This document shows, piece after piece, positions 44,332-53,120 of a stretch of 64,000 nucleotides of DNA. The DNA lies in NCBI RefSeq assembly GCF_008086345.1, contig NZ_CP043006.1, forward strand, positions 4,152,032 through 4,216,031. The letters run 5' to 3'. How positions within the stretch are numbered: the first letter of the stretch is position 1; each line of letters opens with the position of its first letter. The position numbers and the translations under genes are program-made. The notes beneath the pieces were generated by a model. That model made no database searches. It worked only from the letters and a program-made list of their open reading frames with translations, and was not told where the DNA came from. Origin of the DNA: Chitinophaga sp. XS-30 (lineage in GTDB: Bacteria; Bacteroidota; Bacteroidia; Chitinophagales; Chitinophagaceae).

Positions 44332-44769
44332 TTATTGCGCATTTACGGCCAGGTATTCATTTACAAATTTCTCACAGTATGCTTTAATGATCCCCCGCAC
44401 CTTGCGGAACTCCGCCATGATCTCTTCTTCCGTACCGGTGGCCTTTGCGGGATCGGGGAAGTTCTCATGCAGTTTGACCGCTTTGGTCGGGAAAACAGGG
44501 CATCTTTCCTTTGCGTTATCGCAAACGGTGATCACATAGTCAAAATCGATACCGGTGTATTCGCTGACGTTATTGGAGGTATGGCCGGAGATATCGATCC
44601 CGTCTTCCGCCATGATAGCGATAGCCCTGGGGTTTACGCCATGTGTTTCAACGCCTGCGCTATAGATCTCCGCGCGGTTGCCGGCAAAGTGCCTTAAATA
44701 GCCTTCCGCGATCTGGCTGCGGCAACTGTTGCCGGTACAAAGAACAAGTACTTTCTGCATATATTTCAA
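44332..44769 (-). CDS. arsC: Arsenate reductase, thioredoxin-coupled low-MW phosphatase type
   Basis: 145 residues (or 142 from the Met at codon 4). P-loop CTGNSCRS (Cys11, Cys16) and the redox pair Cys83 and Cys90 in VCDNAKERCPVF define the thioredoxin-linked ArsC family. It reduces arsenate to arsenite in the cytosol, which Acr3 exports or ArsM methylates. It starts 18 bp after the acr3 stop, in the same operon. Confidence 0.94.
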   Translation of the reverse strand: MKYMQKVLVLCTGNSCRSQIAEGYLRHFAGNRAEIYSAGVETHGVNPRAIAIMAEDGIDISGHTSNNVSEYTGIDFDYVITVCDNAKERCPVFPTKAVKLHENFPDPAKATGTEEEIMAEFRKVRGIIKAYCEKFVNEYLAVNAQ

Positions 44770-44787
44770 TTATAGGTTTGGTTTACT

Positions 44788-45873
44788 TCATGCTTTCCCT
44801 GAAGCCACAAGCGGCGCTTCCCCGCCATACCATTTTTTGCGGAGCCAGAACGCCACATTCACCAACGCGATCAGTGCCGGCACTTCCACCAGCGGGCCTA
44901 TCACCCCGGCAAAAGCCTGGCCGGAATTGATCCCGAACACGCCTATCGCCACAGCTATGGCCAGCTCGAAATTGTTGCCTGCCGCCGTAAAGGCGATGGA
45001 AGCATTCTTTGAATAGTCCGCGCCCAGGGCCTTCCCCAGCACAAAGCTCACCAGGAACATGATCACAAAATAGATCGCCAGCGGAACCGCTATTCGCAGC
45101 ACATCCATCGGTATCTGCACGATCAGCTCTCCTTTCAGGCTGAACATCACCACAATGGTGAACAGCAGCGCGATCAATGTTATGGGGGAAATGGCCGGAA
45201 TGAACTTTTGCTGATACCACTCCTCTCCTTTCAGGCGGACCAGCGCAAACCTGCTGATGACGCCCGCGGCAAACGGAATGCCCAGATAGATCGCTACGCT
45301 TTCCGCGATCTGCCCGATGGTCACATGCACTTCCAGCCCATTCATGCCGAATAACGGCGGCAAAACGGTGATGAAGATCCAGGCATATACACTGTACAGC
45401 AATACCTGGAAAACGCTGTTCAGCGCTACGAGGCCGGCTGCGTACTCCCGGTTGCCTTCCGCCAGCTCGTTCCACACGATCACCATCGCAATACAGCGCG
45501 CAAGGCCAATGAGGATGAGGCCGACCATGTATTCCGGATAACCATGCAGGAAAAGCACTGCCAGCGCGAACATCAATATGGGACCGATCACCCAGTTCAG
45601 CAGCAGGGAAACACCCAATATCTTCGTGTTCCGGAAAACTTCGCCCATCTTGCTGTAATTCACTTTTGCGAGCGGCGGGTACATCATCAGGATGAGGCCG
45701 ATAGCCAGCGGGATATTGGTGGTGCCGGAAGAAAAGGAATTGATGAAACCGGCGCTGGAAGGAATAAAATACCCCAGGGCCACACCCATGGCCATGGCCA
45801 GGAATATCCATAAGGTCAGGTAACGGTCGAGGAATCCCAATCGCTTTCTTTGGGCTGGATTGCAGTTATTCAT
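44788..45873 (-). CDS. acr3: ACR3-family arsenite efflux permease
   Basis: 361 residues with about ten hydrophobic segments. ACR3 signatures: NWVIGPILMFALAVLFLHGY, LIGLARCIAMVIVWNELAEG (with the conserved Cys) and FTAAGNNFELAIAVAIGVFG. It extrudes arsenite through the inner membrane. An ArsR-like box (45884-45900) lies 11 bp upstream of its start; the arsR gene precedes it by 44 bp. Confidence 0.95.
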   Translation of the reverse strand: MNNCNPAQRKRLGFLDRYLTLWIFLAMAMGVALGYFIPSSAGFINSFSSGTTNIPLAIGLILMMYPPLAKVNYSKMGEVFRNTKILGVSLLLNWVIGPILMFALAVLFLHGYPEYMVGLILIGLARCIAMVIVWNELAEGNREYAAGLVALNSVFQVLLYSVYAWIFITVLPPLFGMNGLEVHVTIGQIAESVAIYLGIPFAAGVISRFALVRLKGEEWYQQKFIPAISPITLIALLFTIVVMFSLKGELIVQIPMDVLRIAVPLAIYFVIMFLVSFVLGKALGADYSKNASIAFTAAGNNFELAIAVAIGVFGINSGQAFAGVIGPLVEVPALIALVNVAFWLRKKWYGGEAPLVASGKA

Positions 45874-45883
45874 TTATTATTAT

Positions 45884-45900
45884 ATTGCTATGTTACGATA
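45884..45900 (-). promoter_or_regulatory. ArsR-like operator box 3 (acr3 upstream)
   Basis: ATTGCTATGTTACGATA, 15 of 17 positions as in the box ahead of arsR. It lies in the 44-bp arsR-acr3 spacer, 11 bp before the acr3 start. Confidence 0.6.
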
Positions 45901-45917
45901 AATACAGGGAAATTTTT

Positions 45918-46247
45918 TTAACAGCAGCCATCTGATGGCTTCACCTCCGCAAAGAAAGCGGAAAAATACTCGCGGTACTTCTTCCAGTTACCCGGGTGGA
46001 TGCAATAGCACACGCTGGTCCCCTCAATGGTCCCCTGGATCAGTCCCGCTGTTTTCAGTTCTTTCAGGTGCTGCGAAATGGTGGCTTGCGCAAGCCCCAA
46101 TTCGTCCACCAGGTCCCCGCAGATGCAGGTATTGGTCTTGATGAGGTATTGCAGTATGGCGATGCGGGCAGGATGCGCAATGGCCTTCGCCATCGCCGCC
46201 ATTTCGTTCTGCTTCTTGCTGAAGAGCTCCGTACGCGTAATGCCCAT
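45918..46247 (-). CDS. arsR: ArsR/SmtB-family arsenic-responsive repressor
   Basis: 109 residues from the ATG at 46247. An upstream ATG at 46295 would place the operator box inside the coding region and adds an unlike extension. Winged-helix features: HPARIAILQYLI, ELGLAQATISQHLKELK as recognition helix, and the metalloid-sensing pair Cys41-x-Cys43 in TCICGDL. The terminal CC may add a third ligand. It represses ars genes until As(III) binds. Confidence 0.93.
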   Translation of the reverse strand: MGITRTELFSKKQNEMAAMAKAIAHPARIAILQYLIKTNTCICGDLVDELGLAQATISQHLKELKTAGLIQGTIEGTSVCYCIHPGNWKKYREYFSAFFAEVKPSDGCC

Positions 46248-46260
46248 GGTCAGATAATTT

Positions 46261-46277
46261 ATTGCAATATTACGATA
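46261..46277 (-). promoter_or_regulatory. ArsR-like operator box 4 (arsR upstream)
   Basis: ATTGCAATATTACGATA, 14 bp before the arsR start at 46247. It is the best consensus copy of the four boxes in the window, and is also placed between arsR and the divergent SulP gene. Confidence 0.7.
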
Positions 46278-46495
46278 TAAGAACAAAACATGCAAATTCC
46301 GTCCGCATTTTGAATTATGGGCGGGAAACTATACTTTTGCTGCCGAAATGGCAAGCACCCTCACATCTACAACGGTTACTCCACCCTGATAAACAGCCGC
46401 TGACTGTTTACTGCCCGGATGTCCTTTACTCAGGCCATCCCAAAATTTCATATTGATCATATCGTCTTTACTATTTTAATAATAAACCATCGAAC

Positions 46496-48037
46496 ATGAG
46501 GGCTTACCTTAACCTATTTGATTTCAAACAGAAAGTCAACTACAAAACCGAGATACTGTCCGGCCTCACCGTGGCCCTGGCGCTGATCCCTGAAGCGGTG
46601 GCATTTGCATTCATCGCCGGGCTGTCTCCCCTGACAGGCTTGTACGCGGCATTCACCATCGGGCTGGTGACCTCCATCCTGGGTGGCCGCCCGGGCATGA
46701 TCTCCGGTGCTACGGGCGCGGTAGCCGTAGTGATCGTAGCACTGGCCAAAACGCATGGCGTGGAGTATATTTTCGCTACCGTGGTGCTGGCGGGCATTAT
46801 TCAATTGATCGCCGGGGTACTAAAACTCGGGAAATTCATCCGCCTGGTCCCTCATCCGGTGATGTTCGGGTTTGTAAATGGACTGGCCATCGTGATATTC
46901 ATGTCCCAGCTCGTGCAATTCAAGGTGGAAGACGCTACGGGAGCGCTGCACTGGATGACCGGCGCACCCCTTTACATCATGGTCGGGCTCGTGCTGCTGA
47001 CCATGCTCATCATCTGGGGCCTTCCGAAACTCACCAAAGCTTTTCCTTCCTCCCTGGCCGCTATCCTGGTGATATCCGCTATAGTGATCGGGCTGAATGT
47101 GGACACGAGAACTGTAGGGGACGTGGCCTCCATCAAAGGCGGATTTCCTCCCTTCCATATTCCGGCGGTGCCATTCAGCTGGGAAACCCTGCAGGTGATC
47201 CTGCCGTATGCGGTAATTGTGGCCGGTGTTGGCCTTATAGAAAGTCTCCTTACCCTCAACCTGATAGACGAGATCACCGGTACCCGCGGCCGTGGCAACA
47301 AGGAAGCCGTAGCACAGGGTACTGCCAATATCGTGACCGGCTTTTTCTCCGGCATGGGCGGTTGCGCCATGATCGGCCAGAGCCTCATCAATATCTCCTC
47401 CGGTGCCCGTGCGCGTTTATCCGGCATCATCGCCTCCGTGATGCTGCTGGTTTTCATCATGTTCGGCTCTTCACTGATAGAACAGGTGCCGATGGCGGCC
47501 TTGACCGGTGTGATGGTCATGGTGGCAATCGGTACATTCGAATGGGCATCCATCAGGATGATCGGTAAAATGCCGCTGCACGATGTATTCGTAGGTATCC
47601 TCGTAGCCGCAATCACCGTGATCTTCCATAACCTCGCCGTAGCGGTGCTGATCGGCGTTGTTATTTCGGCGCTGGTATTTGCCTGGGAGAATGCCAAACG
47701 CATCAGGGCGAAAAAATATACGGACGACAAAGGCGTTAAACATTATGAGATATACGGACCGCTTTTCTTTGGCTCCATCACAGCTTTCAATGAAAAGTTC
47801 GACGTAGCCGCCGATCCCGCGGAAGTGGTCATCGATTTCCGGGAAAGCCGCGTGGTGGACATGTCCGGCATAGAAGCCCTGAACCGGCTGACCGAACGGT
47901 ATAAAAATGCAGGGAAGACCCTGCACCTGAGGCACCTGAGTGAGGACTGCAAACTGCTGTTGAAGAATGCCGCATCCATCATCGAAGTAAATGTTATGGA
48001 AGATCCCCACTACCGCGTGGTGGTGGATAAAGTCTGA
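46496..48037 (+). CDS. SulP-family anion transporter with STAS domain
   Basis: 513 residues. A membrane domain with about 12-14 segments carries the SulP signature (EILSGLTVALALIPEAVAFA, GLSPLTGLYAAFTIGLVTSI, GRPGMISGATGAVAVV). A C-terminal STAS domain (about residues 410-510, EVVIDFRESRVVDMSGIEAL) follows. It transports sulfate, bicarbonate or a related anion; the substrate cannot be fixed from sequence. It is divergent from arsR; proximity to ars genes may be incidental. Confidence 0.92.
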   Translation: MRAYLNLFDFKQKVNYKTEILSGLTVALALIPEAVAFAFIAGLSPLTGLYAAFTIGLVTSILGGRPGMISGATGAVAVVIVALAKTHGVEYIFATVVLAGIIQLIAGVLKLGKFIRLVPHPVMFGFVNGLAIVIFMSQLVQFKVEDATGALHWMTGAPLYIMVGLVLLTMLIIWGLPKLTKAFPSSLAAILVISAIVIGLNVDTRTVGDVASIKGGFPPFHIPAVPFSWETLQVILPYAVIVAGVGLIESLLTLNLIDEITGTRGRGNKEAVAQGTANIVTGFFSGMGGCAMIGQSLINISSGARARLSGIIASVMLLVFIMFGSSLIEQVPMAALTGVMVMVAIGTFEWASIRMIGKMPLHDVFVGILVAAITVIFHNLAVAVLIGVVISALVFAWENAKRIRAKKYTDDKGVKHYEIYGPLFFGSITAFNEKFDVAADPAEVVIDFRESRVVDMSGIEALNRLTERYKNAGKTLHLRHLSEDCKLLLKNAASIIEVNVMEDPHYRVVVDKV

Positions 48038-48147
48038 AATTCCTTAAATTGAAGCCGGAAATCTGCGCGGCCCCGAAAACTGGTAACCACGCCGTGCAGT
48101 CATCCGCATCATCAATATACCAAAACCGGCGCCTAAATACCCGCAGC

Positions 48148-48738
48148 ATGACCTTTTCGAAAATATCCTTCATACTCAGCTTCATTTTGCTGCTGACCTT
48201 TTCCGGCGCAGCATCCGCACAATCCGGCCAGCCCGTGGTAACCGACGTTACAACCGGTTTGCTCGAATGGATCAAACACCTGAATGCCGATGTCAACAAA
48301 TATTTCTTCCGGGAAAAGGCTGCGGCGCTGGACCAGCAGCTAGGCCTCTTGAAAGAAGACCTCAGCTTGTACATGAAAACAAGGAAGTCCTTATCCGACA
48401 GCCTTTTCCGGCACAACGTGGCGGGCGGCAAAGTGAACGATAACGCCCTGGAACTGCTGCAAACCCGGATGACGGCGGTGATGCAAAAGATGCGGGATGT
48501 TACGGACCTGGTGGGTACGGAGCTGCAGGCGGAAGGAGACCGTTTGAACAATGACATCTACGATGCGCTCTTCGGGGAAAATAACCGCTTCCTCTCCCAC
48601 CTCGAAGTTTTTCTGGCCGGTTATGACGTAACCAAAAAAGATCTGGCGCTGGATAACAGCGCAGGATACTCCCGCCTCGAAGCATGTATCAACGAGATCA
48701 CCGCCTTGCAGGACAAGATCCGGAAGAAAATGAAGTAA
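48148..48738 (+). CDS. Secreted helical protein, unknown function
   Basis: 196 residues from the ATG at 48148, which gives a signal peptide (ISFILSFILLLTFSGAASA); an ATG at 48049 would add 33 residues with no signal character. The mature part is charged and helical (VTTGLLEWIKHLNADVNKYF, REKAAALDQQLGLLKEDLSL, LQTRMTAVMQKMRDVTDLVG), probably coiled coil. No family recognised. It is 110 bp downstream of the SulP gene, possibly in one transcript, and convergent with the LytTR gene (10-bp gap). Confidence 0.65.
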   Translation: MTFSKISFILSFILLLTFSGAASAQSGQPVVTDVTTGLLEWIKHLNADVNKYFFREKAAALDQQLGLLKEDLSLYMKTRKSLSDSLFRHNVAGGKVNDNALELLQTRMTAVMQKMRDVTDLVGTELQAEGDRLNNDIYDALFGENNRFLSHLEVFLAGYDVTKKDLALDNSAGYSRLEACINEITALQDKIRKKMK

Positions 48739-48748
48739 GCGGCACGGT

Positions 48749-49507
48749 TCAGCCCTCCATCCATGCCAGCAACTCCGGCGCTTTTATCTTGCTGACCACG
48801 ATGCGCTCGGGCGGGTTCACATCCAGCTTTACCACCAGCCGCCGGTTGAAATAATGTTCGGCCATCAGCAGATTGTTCCGGTTGATGAGGAACTGCCGGT
48901 TGGCCCTGAAGAACAGCTTTGGGTCCAGCTGCAATTCCAGCTCATCCAGCACCTCCCTGGTGGTATAGGTATGGTTGCCCTTGGTGTACAGCGTCACCAG
49001 CCCACCGGCGGAATAGATGAATGCGATATCGGCCGTTTTTACCGGGATGATCTTTTCATTCCGGAATACCAGCAGCCCGCTTTTGTACACCGGCTGCAGC
49101 TGCGTCATCAGCGTTGCCAGCCGCGGATCGGCCGTCTTCCCTCCCAGGAACTGTTTCATGCGCTCATACTTCCGGAGGCTGCCCGCCAGCTTGTCCTCAT
49201 CCACCGGCTTCAACAGGTAATCGATGCCAACGGTCTCGAAAGCCTGTATCGCGTATTCATCAAATGCGGTGCAGAAGATCACCGGGCAGCCGGTATCTAC
49301 AGCCCTGAATATCTCGAAACTCAACCCGTCCGCCAGTTGTATGTCCGACAGGATCAGCTGTGGCGGCGGATTTTTCTGCAGCCATTGGATAGCAGCCTTT
49401 ACGGAGGGAATGATATCCACCACCGTCAGCGCATCGTCAAGGCGCTGTATCATGCCTTTCAGTTCTTTAGCCGTTTTGGCTTCATCTTCAATGATCAGTA
49501 CATTCAT
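48749..49507 (-). CDS. LytTR-family response regulator (module B)
   Basis: 252 residues. Receiver with EDE (7-9), phospho-acceptor Asp55 in LILSDIQLADG, FCTAFDEYA and YLLKPVDE. The LytTR domain follows (KTADIAFIYSAGGLVTLYTK, FFRANRQFLINRNNLLMAEH, ending APELLAWMEG). It overlaps the kinase gene by 4 bp. It is the same architecture as 42445-43137 but clearly divergent in sequence. Likely targets lie in the 50506-50717 spacer. Confidence 0.92.
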   Translation of the reverse strand: MNVLIIEDEAKTAKELKGMIQRLDDALTVVDIIPSVKAAIQWLQKNPPPQLILSDIQLADGLSFEIFRAVDTGCPVIFCTAFDEYAIQAFETVGIDYLLKPVDEDKLAGSLRKYERMKQFLGGKTADPRLATLMTQLQPVYKSGLLVFRNEKIIPVKTADIAFIYSAGGLVTLYTKGNHTYTTREVLDELELQLDPKLFFRANRQFLINRNNLLMAEHYFNRRLVVKLDVNPPERIVVSKIKAPELLAWMEG

Positions 49508-50505
49508 GATCTACCGGTTAATAATGGAACTTTTACTTCGAACTTTTCCATGGTCTCATGCACAACGATATCACGGTCCGCCAATATGCGGTAGCGCTCC
49601 CGGATATTGCTCAGGCCGGTACCGAGACTGTTGCGGATCACATTGCGCCGCCGTATGGAATTGCTGACCACCAGCCAGCCTTCCGCTTCCGTGCTGATGC
49701 AGATCCGTAACGGCATCTCCGCATCCACGACATTGTGTTTCACCGTATTCTCGATCAGCAGCTGCAGCGTGGCAGGCGGCAGTTTTCTCGTGTACCAGGA
49801 GGCATCCACACGCACATCGATAAACAACGCATCTTCAAACCTTTCTTTGAGAATATGCAGGTAAGCGCGCGTAAAATCCAGTTCTGCCTGCAGTTCCACC
49901 AGGTCCGCCATACGATTGTTCAGCAGGTACCGGTACACTTCGGCCAGCTTCTGGATGAATTCCCGCGGCGCTGTTTCATGCGTCATGCTTCGCAAGGTGC
50001 CCAGTGAATTGAAAAGAAAATGCGGGCTTACCTGCTCCTGCAGCAAGCTCAGCCGTGCCTGCAGATTTTCCTGCTTCAGCCGCTCGTTCTCCAGCCTGGA
50101 TTGCTGGCTCTGGGCGGACATCCGCAACAGGTAAGCGATGAAATACAGGAATCCGCCGATCACGATCCCCCGCGTCACCAGCAGAAAGTGCAATACCAGC
50201 ATACCCCTCGGGGCATATTCGATTCGCTGCTGCACTTCGCTGACATCCTGCGTAACATAAAAGAGCAGTACGGACATCGCCACACATCCGGTTACGGCCC
50301 ACACTCCTTTCCAGCCGTAACCCTCCGGCCGGGCGCGCTGCATCACATACTGCACGAGCATCCAGCACAAAAACGCATTGACGAACGACCCGGCCAGCGT
50401 AACCAGCGAATGCATCATTTCCTCCCGGTACACCCCCAACGCATGCCGCATCAGGGCAATGAACAACGCAATGATCAATCCCGTTACCGGGTAAAATCTC
50501 CTCAT
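49504..50505 (-). CDS. LytS-type sensor histidine kinase (module B)
   Basis: 333 residues from the ATG at 50505. A longer frame from 50649 would run through the divergent promoter repeats. Four hydrophobic segments (about residues 5-20, 33-55, 66-84 and 100-128) are followed by the coiled linker and His162 in SPHFLFNSLGTLRSM, then the ATPase domain (TLQLLIENTVKHNVVDAEMP, GTGLSNIRERYRIL). Divergent from the TonB-dependent receptor, with a 212-bp shared spacer. Confidence 0.9.
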   Translation of the reverse strand: MRRFYPVTGLIIALFIALMRHALGVYREEMMHSLVTLAGSFVNAFLCWMLVQYVMQRARPEGYGWKGVWAVTGCVAMSVLLFYVTQDVSEVQQRIEYAPRGMLVLHFLLVTRGIVIGGFLYFIAYLLRMSAQSQQSRLENERLKQENLQARLSLLQEQVSPHFLFNSLGTLRSMTHETAPREFIQKLAEVYRYLLNNRMADLVELQAELDFTRAYLHILKERFEDALFIDVRVDASWYTRKLPPATLQLLIENTVKHNVVDAEMPLRICISTEAEGWLVVSNSIRRRNVIRNSLGTGLSNIRERYRILADRDIVVHETMEKFEVKVPLLTGRS

Positions 50506-50637
50506 GTTGCAAAGGTACCGGATGGAATATCCGGTGCGCCTTAAAGGGCGGGTGAAGCGGACAAATTGGGGGCTGATCTGACACAGGCGGCCGGTCAGTA
50601 TAAAGCGGGCATTCAAAAGCGGGGATGGTTCAATTTC

Positions 50638-50674
50638 CATTTTGTCCATTTCATCCCGTCACGATCATTTCGTC
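50638..50674 (+). promoter_or_regulatory. Three 9-bp direct repeats at 14-bp intervals, putative LytTR operator
   Basis: CATTTTGTC (50638), CATCCCGTC (50652) and CATTTCGTC (50666) are exactly 14 bp apart, consensus CATYYYGTC. They sit between the divergent kinase and receptor genes and just upstream of a TACCTTTG box. LytTR proteins bind direct repeats, so the module B regulator is the natural candidate. Confidence 0.6.
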
Positions 50675-50687
50675 CTCCGCGCCGCTC

Positions 50688-50695
50688 TACCTTTG
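50688..50695 (+). promoter_or_regulatory. TAnnTTTG -7 element for the module B receptor
   Basis: TACCTTTG, 14 bp after the last of the three direct repeats and 22 bp before the receptor ATG at 50718. The -33 region would overlap the third repeat, as expected for an activator-dependent promoter. Confidence 0.55.
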
Positions 50696-50717
50696 GCGGA
50701 CCGATAAAACGCAAACC

Positions 50718-53111
50718 ATGAAGTTACCTGTATTCACGATGATCTTTTGTTTATGCATATCGGCCCTTTCGGCCCAGGACAGCCGCCAGGTATCCGGCCG
50801 CATAACCGATGAGGCCACCGGCGAACCGCTTTCCGCAGTAACGGTGACCGTAGCAGGCAGCCGCATTGGCAGCAGCAGCAACACCGATGGCTATTTTATG
50901 CTGACCGGCATCCCCCGCGATACCTTCACCCTTCGTTTCAGCTGCATCGGCTACCGGCCGCTGGATTACCCGCTGGGAAACGACGCACCATTGTCCGGCC
51001 TCCGCATCAGGCTCACCGCCGACGCGGGTGCTTTAAAAGAAGTGGTGGTGACCGGGGAATCCAGGGAACGTTTCAAACTGAATCAGCAGATCGGCATGAT
51101 CCGCATGAACCCCAAAATGATCGCCTCGCTACCTTCGCTTGGCGAGAAGGATATTTTCCGCGCTTATCAGCTGATGCCGGGCGTCAGTGCAGGGAATGAG
51201 CAATCCGCCGGCCTGTATGTCAGGGGCGGTACGCCGGACCAGAACCTGGTGGTGTTCGATGGCTTTACGGTGTATAATGTAGACCACCTCTTCGGTTTCT
51301 TCAGCGCATTCAATGCCAATGCCATCAAGGACGTGCAGCTCTACAAAGGCGGCTTCGACGCGAAATACGGCGGGCGCCTGTCTGCCCTCATGGAGATCAC
51401 CGGCAAGGAAGGCAACAAAAATGCATTCAACGCCGGTATTGACGCGGGCTTTCTGAGTGTGAACGGATTTGTGGAGACGCCGCTGGGCAAAAAAATGTCT
51501 GCCCTCATCACTTACCGGCGGAGCTTTGCCACTTCGTTTTACGACAAACTGAAAGATCAGGCTACGATAGACAATGGCCGCAACCAAAGCGGGCGTTTGT
51601 CCGGCATAGGCGAACGCTTCCGCGGTCAGGCGGACGTGCAATCTTACTTCTCCGATCTTAATGCCAAGCTGACCTTCCGTTCAGACGCCGGGGATGTGTT
51701 CAGCTGGAGCTTTTATTCCGGCAAGGATCATATGGATAACAGCATTGAAGCCGGAGGCGGCTCCTGGATATCCCGGCGGCTCTCCTCCTTCTTTGCCAAC
51801 ACAACGGACGTGGCCAGCTGGGGCAACACCGGCACCAGCCTGAAATGGAGCAAACAATGGTCTCCCGCCCTCTACAGCCACACACTCGTGAGCTACTCGA
51901 ACTATTTCAGCGAAAGGGAAAACACGCTGCGCAGCGTCATCACCGATTCCCTGGGGGCAGACCGCCATTTCCAGAGCGGCGCTATTGAAGATAACCAGCT
52001 GTATGACTACGCCGTGCGCACGGACTGGGAATGGACGGTTTCACCGGTTCAACGGCTGGGCTTTGGTGTGCAATACAATTACCAGGATATCTCCTATCAG
52101 TATTCCCGCAACGATACGCTCACGCTCATAGACCGCCAGACGCAAGGCAATACCCTTGCCTTCTACCTGGAAGACAAGATCAGCCTGGCGGACCACAAAC
52201 TGCTGCTGGTGCCGGGCATGCGCGTCACTTCTTTTTCCCCTACCGGCCAATGGTATATTGAGCCGCGCATCCGGGGAGACTTCCAGCTGAGCGAGCGGGT
52301 GAAACTGAAAGCGTCCGCAGGCCAGTATTACCAGTTCGCCAAAAGGGTGATCCGCGAGGATGTACTGCGCGGAAGCCGCGATTTCTGGCTGCTGACCGAT
52401 GACGAGCGGATACCCGTAAGCTTCTCGCGCCAGTATTCCGCCGGCGCCAGCTGGGAAAATGCGAAGTTCCTTATTGATGCGGAGGTGTACGTCAAAAAGA
52501 TGGAAGGCTTGTCCGAATACACCTTACGCTTCCAGCCAACAGGCGGTGCGGCGAATTATGCTGACTTCTTCTACGAAGGCACGGGAGAAGCCCGGGGCAT
52601 CGATCTGCTGATACAGAAAAAGGCAGGGCGGTACAATGGCTGGATAGGTTATACCCTGGCCGAGGTCACTCATGATTTTGACGTGTACGGGCCGGATAAA
52701 TTCCCCGCATCCAACGACATCCGGAACGAATTTAAGACCGTCCATAATTACCGGCTCGGCAGGTTCGACTTCTCCTTATCCTGGATGTACATGACCGGCA
52801 AGCCTTATACTGCTCCCACCGGAGGATACCAGATCACTTTGCTGGATGGTACAAAAGTGGATTACCTGAACGTATCAGCGAAAAACGCGCTGCGGCTGCC
52901 GGACTATCACCGCATGGATGTTGCCGTTACGTTGAATTTTGGCCAGCCCGGGAAGTTCAACGGCGCCATCGGCCTCTCGCTGTTCAATCTCTATAATCAA
53001 ACCAATATCTGGTACAAGAACTTCGACATCATTGAAAATGAAATTGTGGAAACCGATGTCAACTACCTGGGATTCACGCCCAATCTCTCACTCAGCCTGA
53101 AATTAAAATAA
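50718..53111 (+). CDS. TonB-dependent receptor with carboxypeptidase-like domain (module B)
   Basis: 797 residues from the ATG at 50718 (signal MKLPVFTMIFCLCISALSAQ). CarboxypepD_reg-like domain (VSGRITDEATGEPLSAVTVT), plug (YVRGGTPDQNLVVFDGFTVY, AIKDVQLYKGGFDAKYGGRL) and barrel ending LGFTPNLSLSLKLK. No STN domain. Closest in layout to 39957-42260 within this window. It imports an unknown ligand through TonB. The DUF4249 gene follows after 9 bp. Confidence 0.92.
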   Translation: MKLPVFTMIFCLCISALSAQDSRQVSGRITDEATGEPLSAVTVTVAGSRIGSSSNTDGYFMLTGIPRDTFTLRFSCIGYRPLDYPLGNDAPLSGLRIRLTADAGALKEVVVTGESRERFKLNQQIGMIRMNPKMIASLPSLGEKDIFRAYQLMPGVSAGNEQSAGLYVRGGTPDQNLVVFDGFTVYNVDHLFGFFSAFNANAIKDVQLYKGGFDAKYGGRLSALMEITGKEGNKNAFNAGIDAGFLSVNGFVETPLGKKMSALITYRRSFATSFYDKLKDQATIDNGRNQSGRLSGIGERFRGQADVQSYFSDLNAKLTFRSDAGDVFSWSFYSGKDHMDNSIEAGGGSWISRRLSSFFANTTDVASWGNTGTSLKWSKQWSPALYSHTLVSYSNYFSERENTLRSVITDSLGADRHFQSGAIEDNQLYDYAVRTDWEWTVSPVQRLGFGVQYNYQDISYQYSRNDTLTLIDRQTQGNTLAFYLEDKISLADHKLLLVPGMRVTSFSPTGQWYIEPRIRGDFQLSERVKLKASAGQYYQFAKRVIREDVLRGSRDFWLLTDDERIPVSFSRQYSAGASWENAKFLIDAEVYVKKMEGLSEYTLRFQPTGGAANYADFFYEGTGEARGIDLLIQKKAGRYNGWIGYTLAEVTHDFDVYGPDKFPASNDIRNEFKTVHNYRLGRFDFSLSWMYMTGKPYTAPTGGYQITLLDGTKVDYLNVSAKNALRLPDYHRMDVAVTLNFGQPGKFNGAIGLSLFNLYNQTNIWYKNFDIIENEIVETDVNYLGFTPNLSLSLKLK

Positions 53112-53120
53112 AGCACCGCC

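Noticed and set aside
44783..45811. 342-codon minus-strand frame overlapping acr3 in another phase
   Set aside because: Acr3 in the neighbouring phase has all family motifs; this frame has none.
46248..46295. Upstream start of arsR at 46295
   Set aside because: It would put the best ArsR box inside the coding region and adds an extension unlike the family.
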